A DNA stretch of 64,000 nucleotides from Burkholderia puraquae (GCF_002099195.1 NZ_NBYX01000002.1:62001-126000), one strand, 5' to 3'. Shown: positions 7,829 to 16,866, numbered from the stretch's first letter. Program-made: numbers and translations. The notes: a model not told the origin generated them from the letters alone.

Positions 7829-8812
7829 TCAGGCGTCGCGCCCTTCGACGAGCCCCGGCACGGCCTCGCGCATCATCGCGGCGAACCGCACGAGCCGCGA
7901 CGGATAGAACTGCGCATGCGGGTAGGTCAGATAGACAGGCAGCGGCGCGGCCTGCCACTCGGGCGCGAGGTGAACGAGCTCGCCGCGCGCGAGGTCGTCG
8001 GCCAGCATCCATGACGAGCCGACGCACGCGCCCACCCCCAGCAGCGCCGCACTGCGCAGCGCGTACAGGTTCGCGGTCGTGATGCGCGGGCGGATCGCAA
8101 TGCGCCGCGTCTCGCCCGTGACCGAATGCGTGAGCGCCAGCTCGGTACGGTAGTACGTGCGCAGCGCGAGCCACGGCAACGCAGCCAGCGCGCCGGGGTC
8201 GGCCGGCACGTCGGCGCCGTTCAGCACGGAAGGCGCGGCGACCACGAAGCGCGGCACCTTCGAGAGCCGGATCGCGACGACGGCCGGATCGGTCGGCTCG
8301 CCCACCTGGATCGCGCAATCGATGCCGCTGCCGACGAAATCCCGCACCTCGTCCTGCAGCAGCCACTCGACCGACACGCGCGGATAGTCGCGCAGGAACC
8401 GCGCAAGCGGCTCGACGAAACGCTCCTGGCCGAATGCGTGCGGCACCGCAACCCGCAGCAGCCCGTCGGGCTCCTCCTGTGCACCGCGCAGATCGGCCTC
8501 GAACGCCGCCCAGTTCGCCAGCAACTCCTTCGCACGCTTGAAGCAGCGCTCGCCGTCGACCGTCAGGCGCATCGTGTGCGTCGTCCGCTGCAGCAGCCGC
8601 ATGCCGAGCGAACGTTCGAGCGCCTGCAGCCGCCGGCTGATCGTCGGCTGCGTCGTGTGCAGTTGCGCGGCAGCGGCCGACAGGCTGCCGGCCTCGACTA
8701 TGCGTACGAAGGTTTCCATCAGCTCGAAACGATAGCCGGCACCGTCCACCGGCACCGCCTGAACGCGCGGAGACCCGCCATCAGTGGGGGATAAGGGAGA
8801 TTTTTCAGTCAT
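7829..8812 (-). CDS. LysR-family transcriptional regulator
   Basis: A 327-residue LTTR. The helix-turn-helix is visible as LMETFVRIVEAGSLSAAAAQLHTTQPTISRRLQALERSLGMRLLQR, starting near residue 31, followed by the effector-binding domain (LLRVAVPHAFGQERFVEPLARF). The chosen ATG leaves about 30 residues before the usual LTTR start and lacks a clear ribosome binding site; a shorter protein starting near the Met of LMETF is possible. It is divergent from an MFS gene across a 101-base gap and probably controls it. Confidence 0.88.
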   Translation of the reverse strand: MTEKSPLSPTDGGSPRVQAVPVDGAGYRFELMETFVRIVEAGSLSAAAAQLHTTQPTISRRLQALERSLGMRLLQRTTHTMRLTVDGERCFKRAKELLANWAAFEADLRGAQEEPDGLLRVAVPHAFGQERFVEPLARFLRDYPRVSVEWLLQDEVRDFVGSGIDCAIQVGEPTDPAVVAIRLSKVPRFVVAAPSVLNGADVPADPGALAALPWLALRTYYRTELALTHSVTGETRRIAIRPRITTANLYALRSAALLGVGACVGSSWMLADDLARGELVHLAPEWQAAPLPVYLTYPHAQFYPSRLVRFAAMMREAVPGLVEGRDA

Positions 8813-8840
8813 TCGTGGAGCGTATAACAAATCTGCGCAG

Positions 8841-8872
8841 GGCGGCACTACCGTGGCCGGCCGCGTGCCGCC
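8841..8872. promoter_or_regulatory. Inverted repeat in the LysR/MFS divergent promoter
   Basis: GGCGGCAC at 8841-8848 is matched by GTGCCGCC at 8865-8872 with 16 bases between. It lies in the short gap between the divergent LysR and MFS genes, where a LysR site would be expected, although it is not the classic T-N11-A form. Low confidence as an operator. Confidence 0.35.
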
Positions 8873-8913
8873 ACACTCGCGTCCATTCCCTTGTTCAACC
8901 CAGGATGAACGCG

Positions 8914-10146
8914 ATGTCCACTCCGTCCCGCCTCGATGCCGCGCCGCGCGCGGCCCACGCCCCGGCCCGCCCGGCCGCCCATTCGATGCCCGATCGCCGG
9001 CTCGTGCTGCTGCTCGCGGCGGCCGCCGGCCTCGGCGTCGCCCCGCTCTACTACGCGCAGCCGATGCTCGGCGCGCTCGGGCCCGATCTCGGCGCGTCGG
9101 CACGCGCGATCGGCTTCGTGCCGACGCTCACGCAGCTCGGCTATGCGCTCGGCATCCTGCTGCTCGCCCCCCTCGGCGACCGCTTCGACCGGCGCCGCGT
9201 GATCGTGACCAAGGCCGCGATGCTGGTGGTCGCGCTGCTGCTCGCCGCCGTCGCGCCGTCGCTCGGGCTGCTGCTTGCGGCGAGCTTCGCGATCGGCCTC
9301 GCCGCGACGATGGCGCAGGACGTCGTGCCGGCCGCCGCGACGCTCGCGCACGACGCGCATCGCGGCCGCATCGTCGGCACGGTGATGACGGGGCTGCTGC
9401 TCGGCATCCTGCTGTCGCGGGTCGTGGCCGGGTTCGTCGCCGAGACGGCCGGCTGGCGCGCGATGTTCGCACTCGCGGCCGCCAGCGTCGCCGCGATCGG
9501 CGTCGTGGCCGCGCGCGGGCTGCCGCACTTCGAGCCGACCACGCGCCTGCCGTATCGCGCCCTGATCGGATCGCTCGGCGCGCTGTGGCGCCAGCATCCG
9601 GCGCTGCGCCGCGCCGCGCTCGCGCAGGGGTTGCTCGCCGTCGGATTCAGTGCGTTCTGGTCGACGCTCGCGGTGATGCTGCACGGCGCGCCGTTCCACC
9701 TCGGCAGCGCGGCCGCCGGCGCGTTCGGCCTCGCGGGCGCCGCCGGCGCACTGGCCGCGCCGATCGCCGGGCGCATGGCCGACCATCACGGCCCCGAGCG
9801 CGTCACGCGTATCGGCATCGGCATTGCGACGGTGTCGTTCGCGTCGATGGCCGCCGCGCCGCTGATGTCGCCGCATGCCCAGCTCGTGCTGCTCGCGGTC
9901 GCGACGATCGGCTTCGATCTCGGCGTGCAGGCCACGCTGATCGCGCACCAGGCAATCGTCTACCGGATCGACCCTGCGTCGCGCAGCCGCCTCAACGCGG
10001 TGCTGTTCGTCGGCATGTTCATCGGGATGGCGGCCGGCGCCGCGATCGGCAGTTTGTTGCTCGCGCAACTGGGCTGGAATGCGGTCACCGCGCTGGCCGT
10101 CGTGACATCGCTGGCCGCGCTCGCCGTGCGGATCTGGCGCCACTGA
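8914..10146 (+). CDS. MFS transporter, DHA1-like efflux type
   Basis: A 410-residue 12-helix protein. The loop after helix two, LLAPLGDRFDRRRVIVTKA, is the canonical MFS motif A (GDRxDRR), and YYAQPMLGALGPDLGASARAIGFVPTLTQLGYALG is the helix 1-2 region typical of drug/sugar exporters of the AraJ/YnfM kind. Start 8914 has AGGA at good spacing; an ATG at 8905 is in frame but overlaps the ribosome site. Divergent from the LysR gene that probably regulates it, and followed by a strong terminator, so it is monocistronic. Substrate unknown. Confidence 0.85.
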   Translation: MSTPSRLDAAPRAAHAPARPAAHSMPDRRLVLLLAAAAGLGVAPLYYAQPMLGALGPDLGASARAIGFVPTLTQLGYALGILLLAPLGDRFDRRRVIVTKAAMLVVALLLAAVAPSLGLLLAASFAIGLAATMAQDVVPAAATLAHDAHRGRIVGTVMTGLLLGILLSRVVAGFVAETAGWRAMFALAAASVAAIGVVAARGLPHFEPTTRLPYRALIGSLGALWRQHPALRRAALAQGLLAVGFSAFWSTLAVMLHGAPFHLGSAAAGAFGLAGAAGALAAPIAGRMADHHGPERVTRIGIGIATVSFASMAAAPLMSPHAQLVLLAVATIGFDLGVQATLIAHQAIVYRIDPASRSRLNAVLFVGMFIGMAAGAAIGSLLLAQLGWNAVTALAVVTSLAALAVRIWRH

Positions 10147-10167
10147 ATTTCCGCATCACGCACCCAT

Positions 10168-10205
10168 GGCGGGCAGGCCCACAGGGCTTGCCCGCCTTTT
10201 CTTTT
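10168..10205 (+). terminator. Rho-independent terminator of the MFS gene
   Basis: GGCGGGCA (10168-10175) pairs with TGCCCGCC (10189-10196), with further pairing inside the loop, and is followed at once by TTTTCTTTTATTTT. It lies 22 bases after the MFS stop codon. Confidence 0.9.
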
Positions 10206-10574
10206 ATTTTCGATCGGCGCACGCACGACGCTGCGCGGCCTGGCGAATTCGCGCGCATCTGGCGCGAAAAGCGCTCATCCCGTGCAAGGTCCATACCGGC
10301 CCGCCCGATTGTCCAGTTCAGCGAATTATTTTTCCGGCGGCCATGCGCATCGATGCGCAAACGTCGGACGATTCGATGCGCCCCCCCCACGCGGCACTCG
10401 CCCATCCGGCCCCATCGCACAGCCCCGTTTTATCAGGGGATTCCCGGTATTTTTTCGCATTTTCTTTGAAATAACGGGTGACATACTTGCCCCCCGTTGC
10501 GCTCCGGTACGAGCGCGCTTCCAGATCCTGCCGGCCGCACGTCATGCACTGCGGGCCCGCCGGGGTCGCACGAC
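10206..10574. other. Intergenic region before the PAP2 gene; nothing recognised
   Basis: About 370 bases without a supported gene. It contains a run of eight C at 10381-10388 and an AT-rich patch around 10445-10495 that may hold the PAP2 promoter, but no convincing -35/-10 pair or repeat is seen. Confidence 0.5.
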
Positions 10575-11267
10575 ATGAACAATTTCGACACCACGATCCA
10601 GATCTTCCTCACCCACATGACGTTCGGTCCGCTGATGAATCACGCGATCCGCGTGATCGCGGGCCTGTACACGTTCAAGGGCTTCGTGCTCATTCCCGTG
10701 CTGTGCTGGCTGTGGTTCCAGCCGAGTCCGAACCGCGAGCGGCAACGCGAGCAGGTCGTCGCGACGATCGCGAGCGGGCTCATCGCACTCGCGTTCGGCC
10801 GGCTGCTCGCCCAGGTGCTGCCGTTCCGCGTGCGGCCGATCTACAACCCCGACCTGCACCTGCATTTCCCGTCGGCCGGACTGCGCGCGGCCACGCTGCA
10901 GGCATGGAGTTCGTTCCCGAGCGATCACGCGATGCTGTGGATGGCGATCGCCACCGGCATCTTCATCATCGCGCGCCGCGTCGGCGTGTTCGCGCTGCTT
11001 TATTCGGTCGTGTTCATCTGCCTGCCGCGCGCGTATCTCGGCTTTCACTACCCGACCGACCTGATCGCGGGTGCCGCGATCGGCATCGCGCTCGCGTGGC
11101 TGCTGACGCGCGACGCGATCCGCTCGCGCTTCGCGCCGCAGATACTGGCGATGATCCGGCGCTTCCCCGCGCCGGCCTATACGCTCGCCTTCCTGCTGTG
11201 CTTCGAGCTGATCACGCAGTTCGACGAACTGCTGACGCTCGCGCAGTCGGCCACCCACACGATGTGA
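10575..11267 (+). CDS. PAP2-family membrane phosphatase
   Basis: A 230-residue integral membrane protein with the three PAP2 phosphatase motifs. Motif 1 is LLAQVLPFRVRP near residue 80, motif 2 is SSFPSDHAMLW near 117 (PSDH instead of the usual PSGH), and motif 3 is PRAYLGFHYPTDLIAG near 155 with the catalytic His and Asp. Five to six hydrophobic helices surround these. Relatives dephosphorylate undecaprenyl pyrophosphate (BcrC) or lipid phosphates on the periplasmic face. No operon partner: the next gene is on the other strand. Confidence 0.87.
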   Translation: MNNFDTTIQIFLTHMTFGPLMNHAIRVIAGLYTFKGFVLIPVLCWLWFQPSPNRERQREQVVATIASGLIALAFGRLLAQVLPFRVRPIYNPDLHLHFPSAGLRAATLQAWSSFPSDHAMLWMAIATGIFIIARRVGVFALLYSVVFICLPRAYLGFHYPTDLIAGAAIGIALAWLLTRDAIRSRFAPQILAMIRRFPAPAYTLAFLLCFELITQFDELLTLAQSATHTM

Positions 11268-11370
11268 CGGGGAGACGCCACGATGCTGCCGCTGCTTTCG
11301 TTCCGTCGTCGCCCGGGCACGCGCTGCCGGCCCTGCGCGGCAGCGTCGCGCCGCGCGACGCCCGCGCCGA

Positions 11371-12030
11371 TCAGTCGCGATCCGGTGCGCCCAGCGGAAA
11401 GAACGAGCGATACGGCCGTGCCTCGTCGACCGCGCGCGCGAACGACGGACGCGCCAGCAGACGCTTGCGGTACGCCATCACGTTCGCGAACGACGGATCG
11501 ATCCGGTGGGTCCAGTCCGCGTAGAACAGGAACGGCGCCGCGCCGCAGTCGGCGAGGCTGAAGCGGTCGCCGGCCGCCCATTCGCGATCGGCCATCTTCT
11601 TGTCCAGCCACGCATACGACGTGTCGAGCATCGCGCGCGCATCGGCGACGCCACGCGCATCGCGCTCGGCTTCCGGCCGCAACGCGTCGTGCACGACCTT
11701 CTGCTGCGGCGTCGACACGTAGTTGTCGAAGAAGCGATCCATCGTCCGCACCTCGAGCGCCGCGTGCGGATCGTCGGGCAGCAGCCGCACGGGGCCCGGA
11801 TGGTTCAGGCCGAGATACTCGATGATGATCGACGCCTCGACCACGGTGCGGCCCGCATCGACGAGCACCGGAAAGCGCTTCAGCGGCCACAGCGCGGTCA
11901 GCTCCTGCATCGGCTTCGGATCGTCGTGCGCGAGCACGCGATACTCGAATGGCGTGCCGTTCTCGTACAGCGCGGTCAGCACCTTCTGGCAGTAGGACGA
12001 AAAGGGATGGGCGTATAGCGTCGGCATCAT
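11371..12030 (-). CDS. Glutathione S-transferase
   Basis: A 219-residue GST. The N-terminal thioredoxin fold begins MPTLYAHPFSSYCQKVLTALYENG, with the Ser/Cys pair where glutathione is activated. The FPVLVDAGRTVVEASIIIEYL segment (about residues 54-75) has the cis-Pro and the glutathione-binding E-S/A turn. The all-alpha C-terminal domain carries FSLADCGAAPFLFYADW. It lies downstream of the persulfide dioxygenase-rhodanese gene and 125 bases from it, on the same strand. Likely role: glutathione conjugation or removal in a thiol-stress group; substrate unknown. Confidence 0.9.
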   Translation of the reverse strand: MMPTLYAHPFSSYCQKVLTALYENGTPFEYRVLAHDDPKPMQELTALWPLKRFPVLVDAGRTVVEASIIIEYLGLNHPGPVRLLPDDPHAALEVRTMDRFFDNYVSTPQQKVVHDALRPEAERDARGVADARAMLDTSYAWLDKKMADREWAAGDRFSLADCGAAPFLFYADWTHRIDPSFANVMAYRKRLLARPSFARAVDEARPYRSFFPLGAPDRD

Positions 12031-12104
12031 CGTGCGGTCTCTCAGGGGTTTCGGCACCGCGTCATGCGGCGCCACGTGATCGGATACCTTGACGACGAAC
12101 GGCA

Positions 12105-12138
12105 CCGGGCCGTTTCGACAGCGGCCCGGATATTTTTT
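12105..12138 (+). terminator. Orphan plus-strand terminator-like hairpin
   Basis: CCGGGCCG (12105-12112) and CGGCCCGG (12122-12129) form a perfect 8-bp stem followed by ATATTTTTT on the plus strand. Both flanking genes are on the minus strand, so this would stop plus-strand (antisense) transcription, for example read-through from the PAP2 gene. Confidence 0.6.
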
Positions 12139-12155
12139 CGGTGCGACTCGGGCCG

Positions 12156-13226
12156 TTACGACCGGCCGTCCATCACGACGCGCCCTTCGGCGCGCCAGCG
12201 CAGCATCCCGCCGCCGAGATTCGCCACCGTGTCGAAGCCGGCCTTCAGCAGAATGACGGTTGCCTGCGCGGATCGCCCGCCGGCCCGGCACACGGTCACG
12301 ACCGGCCGGTCGCGTGCGATCTCGCCGGCGCGCGCGGCCAGTTCGCCGAGCGGAATCGGCGTCGCGCCGGGCAGGTGGCCGAGCGGCCCGGTGAATTCGT
12401 CCGGCTCGCGCACGTCGACGACCTGCACCGCCGCCAGATGATCCTCGAGCCATTGCGGATCGATTTCCCAGAACCCGGCGAACGTATAGACGAGCGGCGC
12501 CCAGTCGGGCACGGCCTGCACATCGGGCGCGTTCGCGGCGACGCCGCACTGCAGGTTCGCCGGCACCGCGACGTCGATCTGGCGCGGATGCGCGAGCCCG
12601 AGGTTGCGCATGTAGCCGGCGAAATCGTCTTCGCTCAGATCGCCGCCGAGGCGCGGATTGAAGCGCCGCTCCTCGCCGACACTCGTCACCGTGAGCCCGC
12701 GATAGTCGTGCGCCGGATACAGCAGGCACGCGGCCGGCAGCGTGAACAGCCGGCCGTGCACCGCGCGATACAGCGCGCGCGGGTCGCCCTGCTGGAAGTC
12801 GGTGCGGCCCGTGCCGCGGATCAGCAGGCAATCGCCGGTGAACGCCATCGATTCGTCGTCGAGCACGAGGCTGATGCAGCCGCTCGTGTGGCCGGGCGTT
12901 GCGCGCACGGTCAGGTAGCGCGCGCCGAACGCGCAGCGGTCGCCGTCGTTCAGGTAGCGGTCGGCGCCCTGCGCGCCGCTCGCGGCCGAGATCGCGATCG
13001 TGCTGCCCGTGCGCTGCTTCAGCAGCCACGCGCCCGTCACGTGATCGGCATGCACGTGCGTATCGACGGTCGCGACGAGCCGCAGCCCGAGTTCGTCGAG
13101 CAGCGCCGCGTCGCGGCGCACCTGCTCGAACACGGGATCGATCAGCAGCGCTTCGCGCGATGCGCTATCGGCAAGCAGGTACGTGTATGTCGACGATTGC
13201 GGGTCGAAGAGTTGCCGGAAGATCAT
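12156..13226 (-). CDS. Persulfide dioxygenase-rhodanese fusion (MBL fold plus rhodanese)
   Basis: A 356-residue fusion. The N-terminal metallo-beta-lactamase domain has VDTHVHADHVTGAW near residue 58 and PAHDYRGLTVTSVGEERRFNPRL near 170, the ETHE1-type signature. The rhodanese domain occupies about residues 260-356, with the active-site loop VVTVCRAGGRSAQA. Length and order match characterised Burkholderia fusions that oxidise glutathione persulfide to sulfite and transfer the sulfane sulfur. It acts in cytoplasmic sulfide/persulfide detoxification. The start is supported by GGAG about ten bases upstream. It lies between the GST and peroxiredoxin genes, all on one strand. Confidence 0.92.
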   Translation of the reverse strand: MIFRQLFDPQSSTYTYLLADSASREALLIDPVFEQVRRDAALLDELGLRLVATVDTHVHADHVTGAWLLKQRTGSTIAISAASGAQGADRYLNDGDRCAFGARYLTVRATPGHTSGCISLVLDDESMAFTGDCLLIRGTGRTDFQQGDPRALYRAVHGRLFTLPAACLLYPAHDYRGLTVTSVGEERRFNPRLGGDLSEDDFAGYMRNLGLAHPRQIDVAVPANLQCGVAANAPDVQAVPDWAPLVYTFAGFWEIDPQWLEDHLAAVQVVDVREPDEFTGPLGHLPGATPIPLGELAARAGEIARDRPVVTVCRAGGRSAQATVILLKAGFDTVANLGGGMLRWRAEGRVVMDGRS

Positions 13227-13349
13227 CGCGAAGTCGCTCCGTCGCTGGTTGATACGTGCTTGATGCGTATTGTCCGGCCCGCGCCGCCGCTGTCGCGCGA
13301 GCCGCCCCGTCGGGGTCCTGCATGGCCGGCATCCGCCCGGCACGTCGTG

Positions 13350-14003
13350 TCAGCGCGGCTGCGTCACGTAGCGCAGGTATGGCTTCAGCGTCCGGAAGCC
13401 GTCCGGATACTTCTGCTTCGCCGCATCGTCCGACACCGACGTCGGAATGATGACATCGTCGCCGGGCTTCCAGTTGACCGGCGTCGCCACCGTATGCTTC
13501 GCGTTGAGCTGCAGCGCATCGAGCAGGCGCAGCACCTCGTCGAAGTTGCGCCCTGCGCTCATCGGATAGACGAGCATCGCCTTGACCTTCTTGTCCGGCC
13601 CGATGACGAACACCGAGCGCACGGTCGCGTTGTCGACCGCCGTGCGCGGGCCGCCGCTCGCATTCGGATGAATCATGTCGTACAGCTTCGCGACCTTCAG
13701 TTCGTCATCGCCGATCAGCGGATAGTTGACCGCGTGACCCTGCGTTTCAGCGATATCCGCCACCCACTTCCGGTGATCGCTGACCGGATCGATCGACAGG
13801 CCGATGATCTTCGTGTTGCGCTTGTCGAATTCCGGCTTGAGCCCGGCCATGTAGCCGAGTTCGGTCGTGCACACCGGCGTGAAATCCTTCGGATGGGAAA
13901 ACAGGATCGCCCAGTGGTCGCCAATCCATTCATGGAAGCGGATCGTTCCCTCCGTGGTCTCCGCGGTGAAATCGGGCGCGTCCTCGCCTAGTCGAATCGA
14001 CAT
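13350..14003 (-). CDS. 1-Cys peroxiredoxin (Prx6 type)
   Basis: A 217-residue peroxiredoxin. The peroxidatic site is FSHPKDFTPVCTTELGYM with Cys about residue 45. The Prx6-specific C-terminal domain (TVATPVNWKPGDDVIIPTSV, then DGFRTLKPYLRYVTQPR) is complete, and no resolving Cys is seen in it. It reduces peroxides using glutathione or another thiol. It is divergent from the ArgP-type regulator and 123 bases upstream of the persulfide dioxygenase fusion, so the three downstream-facing genes form a plausible redox group. Confidence 0.93.
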   Translation of the reverse strand: MSIRLGEDAPDFTAETTEGTIRFHEWIGDHWAILFSHPKDFTPVCTTELGYMAGLKPEFDKRNTKIIGLSIDPVSDHRKWVADIAETQGHAVNYPLIGDDELKVAKLYDMIHPNASGGPRTAVDNATVRSVFVIGPDKKVKAMLVYPMSAGRNFDEVLRLLDALQLNAKHTVATPVNWKPGDDVIIPTSVSDDAAKQKYPDGFRTLKPYLRYVTQPR

Positions 14004-14083
14004 GTTCGTCTCCGTCTAAATGGGAATCGTCACGACGCCCGCGCCGCGGCTTGCGCGACGCGCGATCGTCCGCGCGCGAAGTG

Positions 14084-14102
14084 CCGGCATGGCACATGCC
14101 GG
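14084..14102. promoter_or_regulatory. Inverted repeat in the peroxiredoxin/ArgP divergent region
   Basis: CCGGCAT (14084-14090) and ATGCCGG (14096-14102) form a perfect 7-bp inverted repeat with a 5-base spacer, about 80 bases upstream of the peroxiredoxin start. A regulator site is possible; no specific family can be named. Confidence 0.4.
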
Positions 14103-14294
14103 GTTCCGCGCGTTCATATAGCGTAGGTCAAAATGCACGCGCCACCGGCATGCGGTGTGCGGCATCCGGCGTGCCGTGGCCGATTCCGGCGACGAGTGCG
14201 GTGCAGCAGGACGTTGCGCCGCACCCGGCCGCGCGTGCGCGCTGACTTACACTACCGGCTGTTCTCGTCTTACGTTCACAGGAATGCCACCGAC

Positions 14295-15200
14295 ATGTCG
14301 ATGACGATCGATCCGAAGCAAGCCGCCGCGCTGCTGGCCGTCGCCGACACGGGCAGCTTCGAGCAGGCCGCCGTACGGCTGCACGTGACCGCGTCCGCCG
14401 TCACGCAGCGGGTCCGCGCGCTGGAGGCGAGCCTCGGCACGCCGCTCGTGCTGCGCACGCGGCCGTGCCGCCCGACGGTGGCCGGGCAGCGCGTGCTGCA
14501 GCACCTGCGCCGCGTCGCGCTGCTGCAGGCCGACCTGCAAAGCACGCTCGCGATCGAGCGCGAATCGCCGATCTCCGTCACGATCGCGCTCAATTCCGAC
14601 AGCCTCGGCACGTGGTTTCTCCCGGCGCTGACGTCCGTGCTCGCGGGCGAACGCATCCTGTTCGAGCTGATCGTCGAGGATCAGGACCACACGTTCGCGC
14701 TGCTCGAAAGCGGGATGGCGGTCGGCTGCGTGACGACCGAGCCGAAGCCGATGCGCGGCTGCCTCGCGACGCCGCTCGGCACGATGCGCTACCGGCTGCT
14801 CGCGGCCGCCGCGTTCGCGGTGCGCTGGTTTCCGCGCGGGCTGAACCGCACGAGCGCGCGCAAGGCGCCCGTCGTCGCGTATTCGCGGCGCGATACGCTG
14901 CAGTCGTCGTTCCTGAAGGAGAAGTTCGGGTTGCCCGAAGGCGCCTACCCGTGCCACTACGTGCCGGGCACCCATTCGCACTTCGCGGCGGTGCGGCACG
15001 GGCTCGGCTATGCGATGGTGCCGGAGCCGCTGATCGGCAGCGCGCCCCTCGACGCGCAGGGGCTCGTCGATCTCGCGCCCGCGCACCCGACCGACGTCAC
15101 GCTGTACTGGCACGCGTGGACGGTGCAGTCGCCGACGATGGCGTCGTTGTCCGAGCGGGTGGTCGAAGCCGCACGCCGGCTGCTCGCGCCGCTGCCGTGA
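14295..15200 (+). CDS. argP: LysR-family regulator of the ArgP (IciA) type
   Basis: A 301-residue LTTR. DPKQAAALLAVADTGSFEQAAVRLHVTASAVTQRVRALEASLG at the N terminus is characteristic of ArgP, including the SAVTQRVRALE recognition helix. The effector domain has LNSDSLGTWFLPAL and VEDQDHTFALLESG, also ArgP-like. ArgP binds lysine and arginine and typically controls the exporter lysE/argO, but no exporter gene is adjacent here: the neighbours are a divergent peroxiredoxin and a DUF1059 gene. The start has AGGA about 11 bases upstream. It may be a paralogue with another target. Confidence 0.85.
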   Translation: MSMTIDPKQAAALLAVADTGSFEQAAVRLHVTASAVTQRVRALEASLGTPLVLRTRPCRPTVAGQRVLQHLRRVALLQADLQSTLAIERESPISVTIALNSDSLGTWFLPALTSVLAGERILFELIVEDQDHTFALLESGMAVGCVTTEPKPMRGCLATPLGTMRYRLLAAAAFAVRWFPRGLNRTSARKAPVVAYSRRDTLQSSFLKEKFGLPEGAYPCHYVPGTHSHFAAVRHGLGYAMVPEPLIGSAPLDAQGLVDLAPAHPTDVTLYWHAWTVQSPTMASLSERVVEAARRLLAPLP

Positions 15201-15364
15201 CGCGGGCGTGAGCGACACCGCCGACGCAGTGCGCAGTGCGGCGCGACATACATGACGACGAGCATCCCCGCCGCGCCGCCTATACTTTTTCCATCGGCCT
15301 CGCGAACGCGTTGCCCGGCCGACCACGTCAATCCGGCCGCTCCCTTTCCCGTCAGGAGAACATC

Positions 15365-15577
15365 ATGTCTCGCCGCTACATCGATTGCCGCGAGTTTCCC
15401 AGCGCGACGAATTGCTCGGTCGCGATTTCCGCCGACTCCGACAACGAACTGCTGGAAGCCGCCGTGCAACATGCGGTCCTGGTGCACCAGCACACCGACA
15501 GCGCCGAACTGCGCACGCAGCTGAAAGCGCTGTTCCGCGACGGCACGCCGCCTGCCGACGCACCCCGGCAAGCGTAA
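15365..15577 (+). CDS. DUF1059 family small protein
   Basis: A 70-residue protein matching the DUF1059 pattern: MSRRYIDCREFPSATNCSVAISADSDNELLEAAVQHAVLVHQHTDS. It has two conserved-looking Cys (8 and 17), a helix rich in His, and no signal or membrane segment. CAGGAGAA lies eight bases before the ATG. It stands alone between the argP-like gene and the convergent threonine aldolase. Function of the family is unknown. Confidence 0.85.
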   Translation: MSRRYIDCREFPSATNCSVAISADSDNELLEAAVQHAVLVHQHTDSAELRTQLKALFRDGTPPADAPRQA

Positions 15578-15691
15578 TCCGCCGGCTCGCCCGATATCGA
15601 CAGACGGGTTGCCACGTCGCCCCGTCACCTCTCCGCTTCCTGCTTCGCGCCAAGTCGCGCCGGCGCCCCCCGCCGGCCGGCGCATTCCACC

Positions 15692-16705
15692 TTACGCGCG
15701 GCGCTGCGCGAAATACGCACCGACCGCGTCGATAAACGTATCGATGTCCGCGCGCGACACGTCGCAGTGCGTGACGAAGCGCGACGCGTACAGCATCTGC
15801 GTGAGGATCCCGCGCGCCTTGAGCCACGCCTCCAGCGGCGCGCAATCGGCTTCGGGGAATTGTGCGAACACCATGTTCGTCGCGTGCGACAGCACCTTCA
15901 CGGCGTCGATGCGCGCAAGGCCTTCGGCAAGATGCGCGGCATTCGCGTGATCGTCCGCGAGCCGCTCGACATTGTGGTCGAGCGCGTACAGGCAGGCCGC
16001 CGCGAGAATGCCCGACTGCCGCATCGCGCCGCCGAGCACCTTGCGCCAACGCTGCGCGCGCTCGATCAGCGCGCGGTTGCCGACCAGCACCGAGCCGACC
16101 GGTGCACCAAGCCCTTTCGAGAAGCAGATCGACACGCTGTCGAACGGCGCGCCCAGCTCGGCGATCGAACGGCCCGACGCGACGGCTGCGTTGCATACGC
16201 GCGCGCCGTCGAGATGCAGCGACAACCCGCGGCTGCGCGCGAACGCGGTGGCTTCCTGCACATAGCCTTCCGGCAAGACCTGGCCGCCGATCGTGTTTTC
16301 GAGGGCGAGCAGGCGCGTGCGGGCAAAGTGATTGTCGATCGGCTTGATCGCCGCGGCGATCTTCGCGAGCGGCAGCGTGCCGTCCGGCGCGTTCTCGATC
16401 GGCTGCGGCTGGATGCTGCCCAGCACGGCCGCACCGCCGCCTTCGTACTTGTAGGTGTGCGCGAGCTGGCCGACGATGTATTCGTCGCCGCGTTCGCAAT
16501 GGGCCATCAGCGCGGCGAGGTTGCTCTGCGTGCCGCTCGGGAAGAACAGGCCGGCTTCCTTGCCGGCCCGCTCGGCCATCACCGCCTGCAGGCGCAGCAC
16601 GGTCGAGTCGTCACCCCATACGTCGTCGCCGACTTCGGCGGCAGTCATCGCGGCCAGCATCGCCTGGCTCGGACGTGTCACGGTATCGCTGCGTAAATCG
16701 ATCAT
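15692..16705 (-). CDS. ltaE: Low-specificity L-threonine aldolase
   Basis: A 337-residue fold-type I PLP enzyme that splits threonine or allo-threonine to glycine and acetaldehyde. N-terminal IDLRSDTVTRPSQAML is the family signature. The PLP-stacking and phosphate region is FFPSGTQSNLAA, LHLDGARV supplies Asp166 and Arg169, and Lys197 in CFSKGLGAPVGS forms the Schiff base. Full family length with no interruption. It stands alone; the DUF1059 gene is convergent. Confidence 0.94.
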   Translation of the reverse strand: MIDLRSDTVTRPSQAMLAAMTAAEVGDDVWGDDSTVLRLQAVMAERAGKEAGLFFPSGTQSNLAALMAHCERGDEYIVGQLAHTYKYEGGGAAVLGSIQPQPIENAPDGTLPLAKIAAAIKPIDNHFARTRLLALENTIGGQVLPEGYVQEATAFARSRGLSLHLDGARVCNAAVASGRSIAELGAPFDSVSICFSKGLGAPVGSVLVGNRALIERAQRWRKVLGGAMRQSGILAAACLYALDHNVERLADDHANAAHLAEGLARIDAVKVLSHATNMVFAQFPEADCAPLEAWLKARGILTQMLYASRFVTHCDVSRADIDTFIDAVGAYFAQRRA

Positions 16706-16866
16706 CGTTGAGTCCTGGGTAAACGCGGACCGGAACCGATGCGTCCGGCCCTGCCGAAACGAGACTCAGAGTGTACGCAATTCATGCAGCGCGTGTGTAC
16801 CGACGGTCGATGCGCGCACGATTCTTCATTTGCGCGCCATGCTGCACGGGAACGACCGTACTGCCG

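Noticed and set aside
11322..11345. CGCTGCCG/CGGCAGCG hairpin between the PAP2 and GST genes as a terminator
   Set aside because: Good 8-bp stem but no T tract on either strand; too weak to list as a feature.
14295..15200. ArgP-like gene as part of an amino-acid export locus
   Set aside because: No lysE/argO-type exporter gene adjacent, so only the regulator itself is supported.
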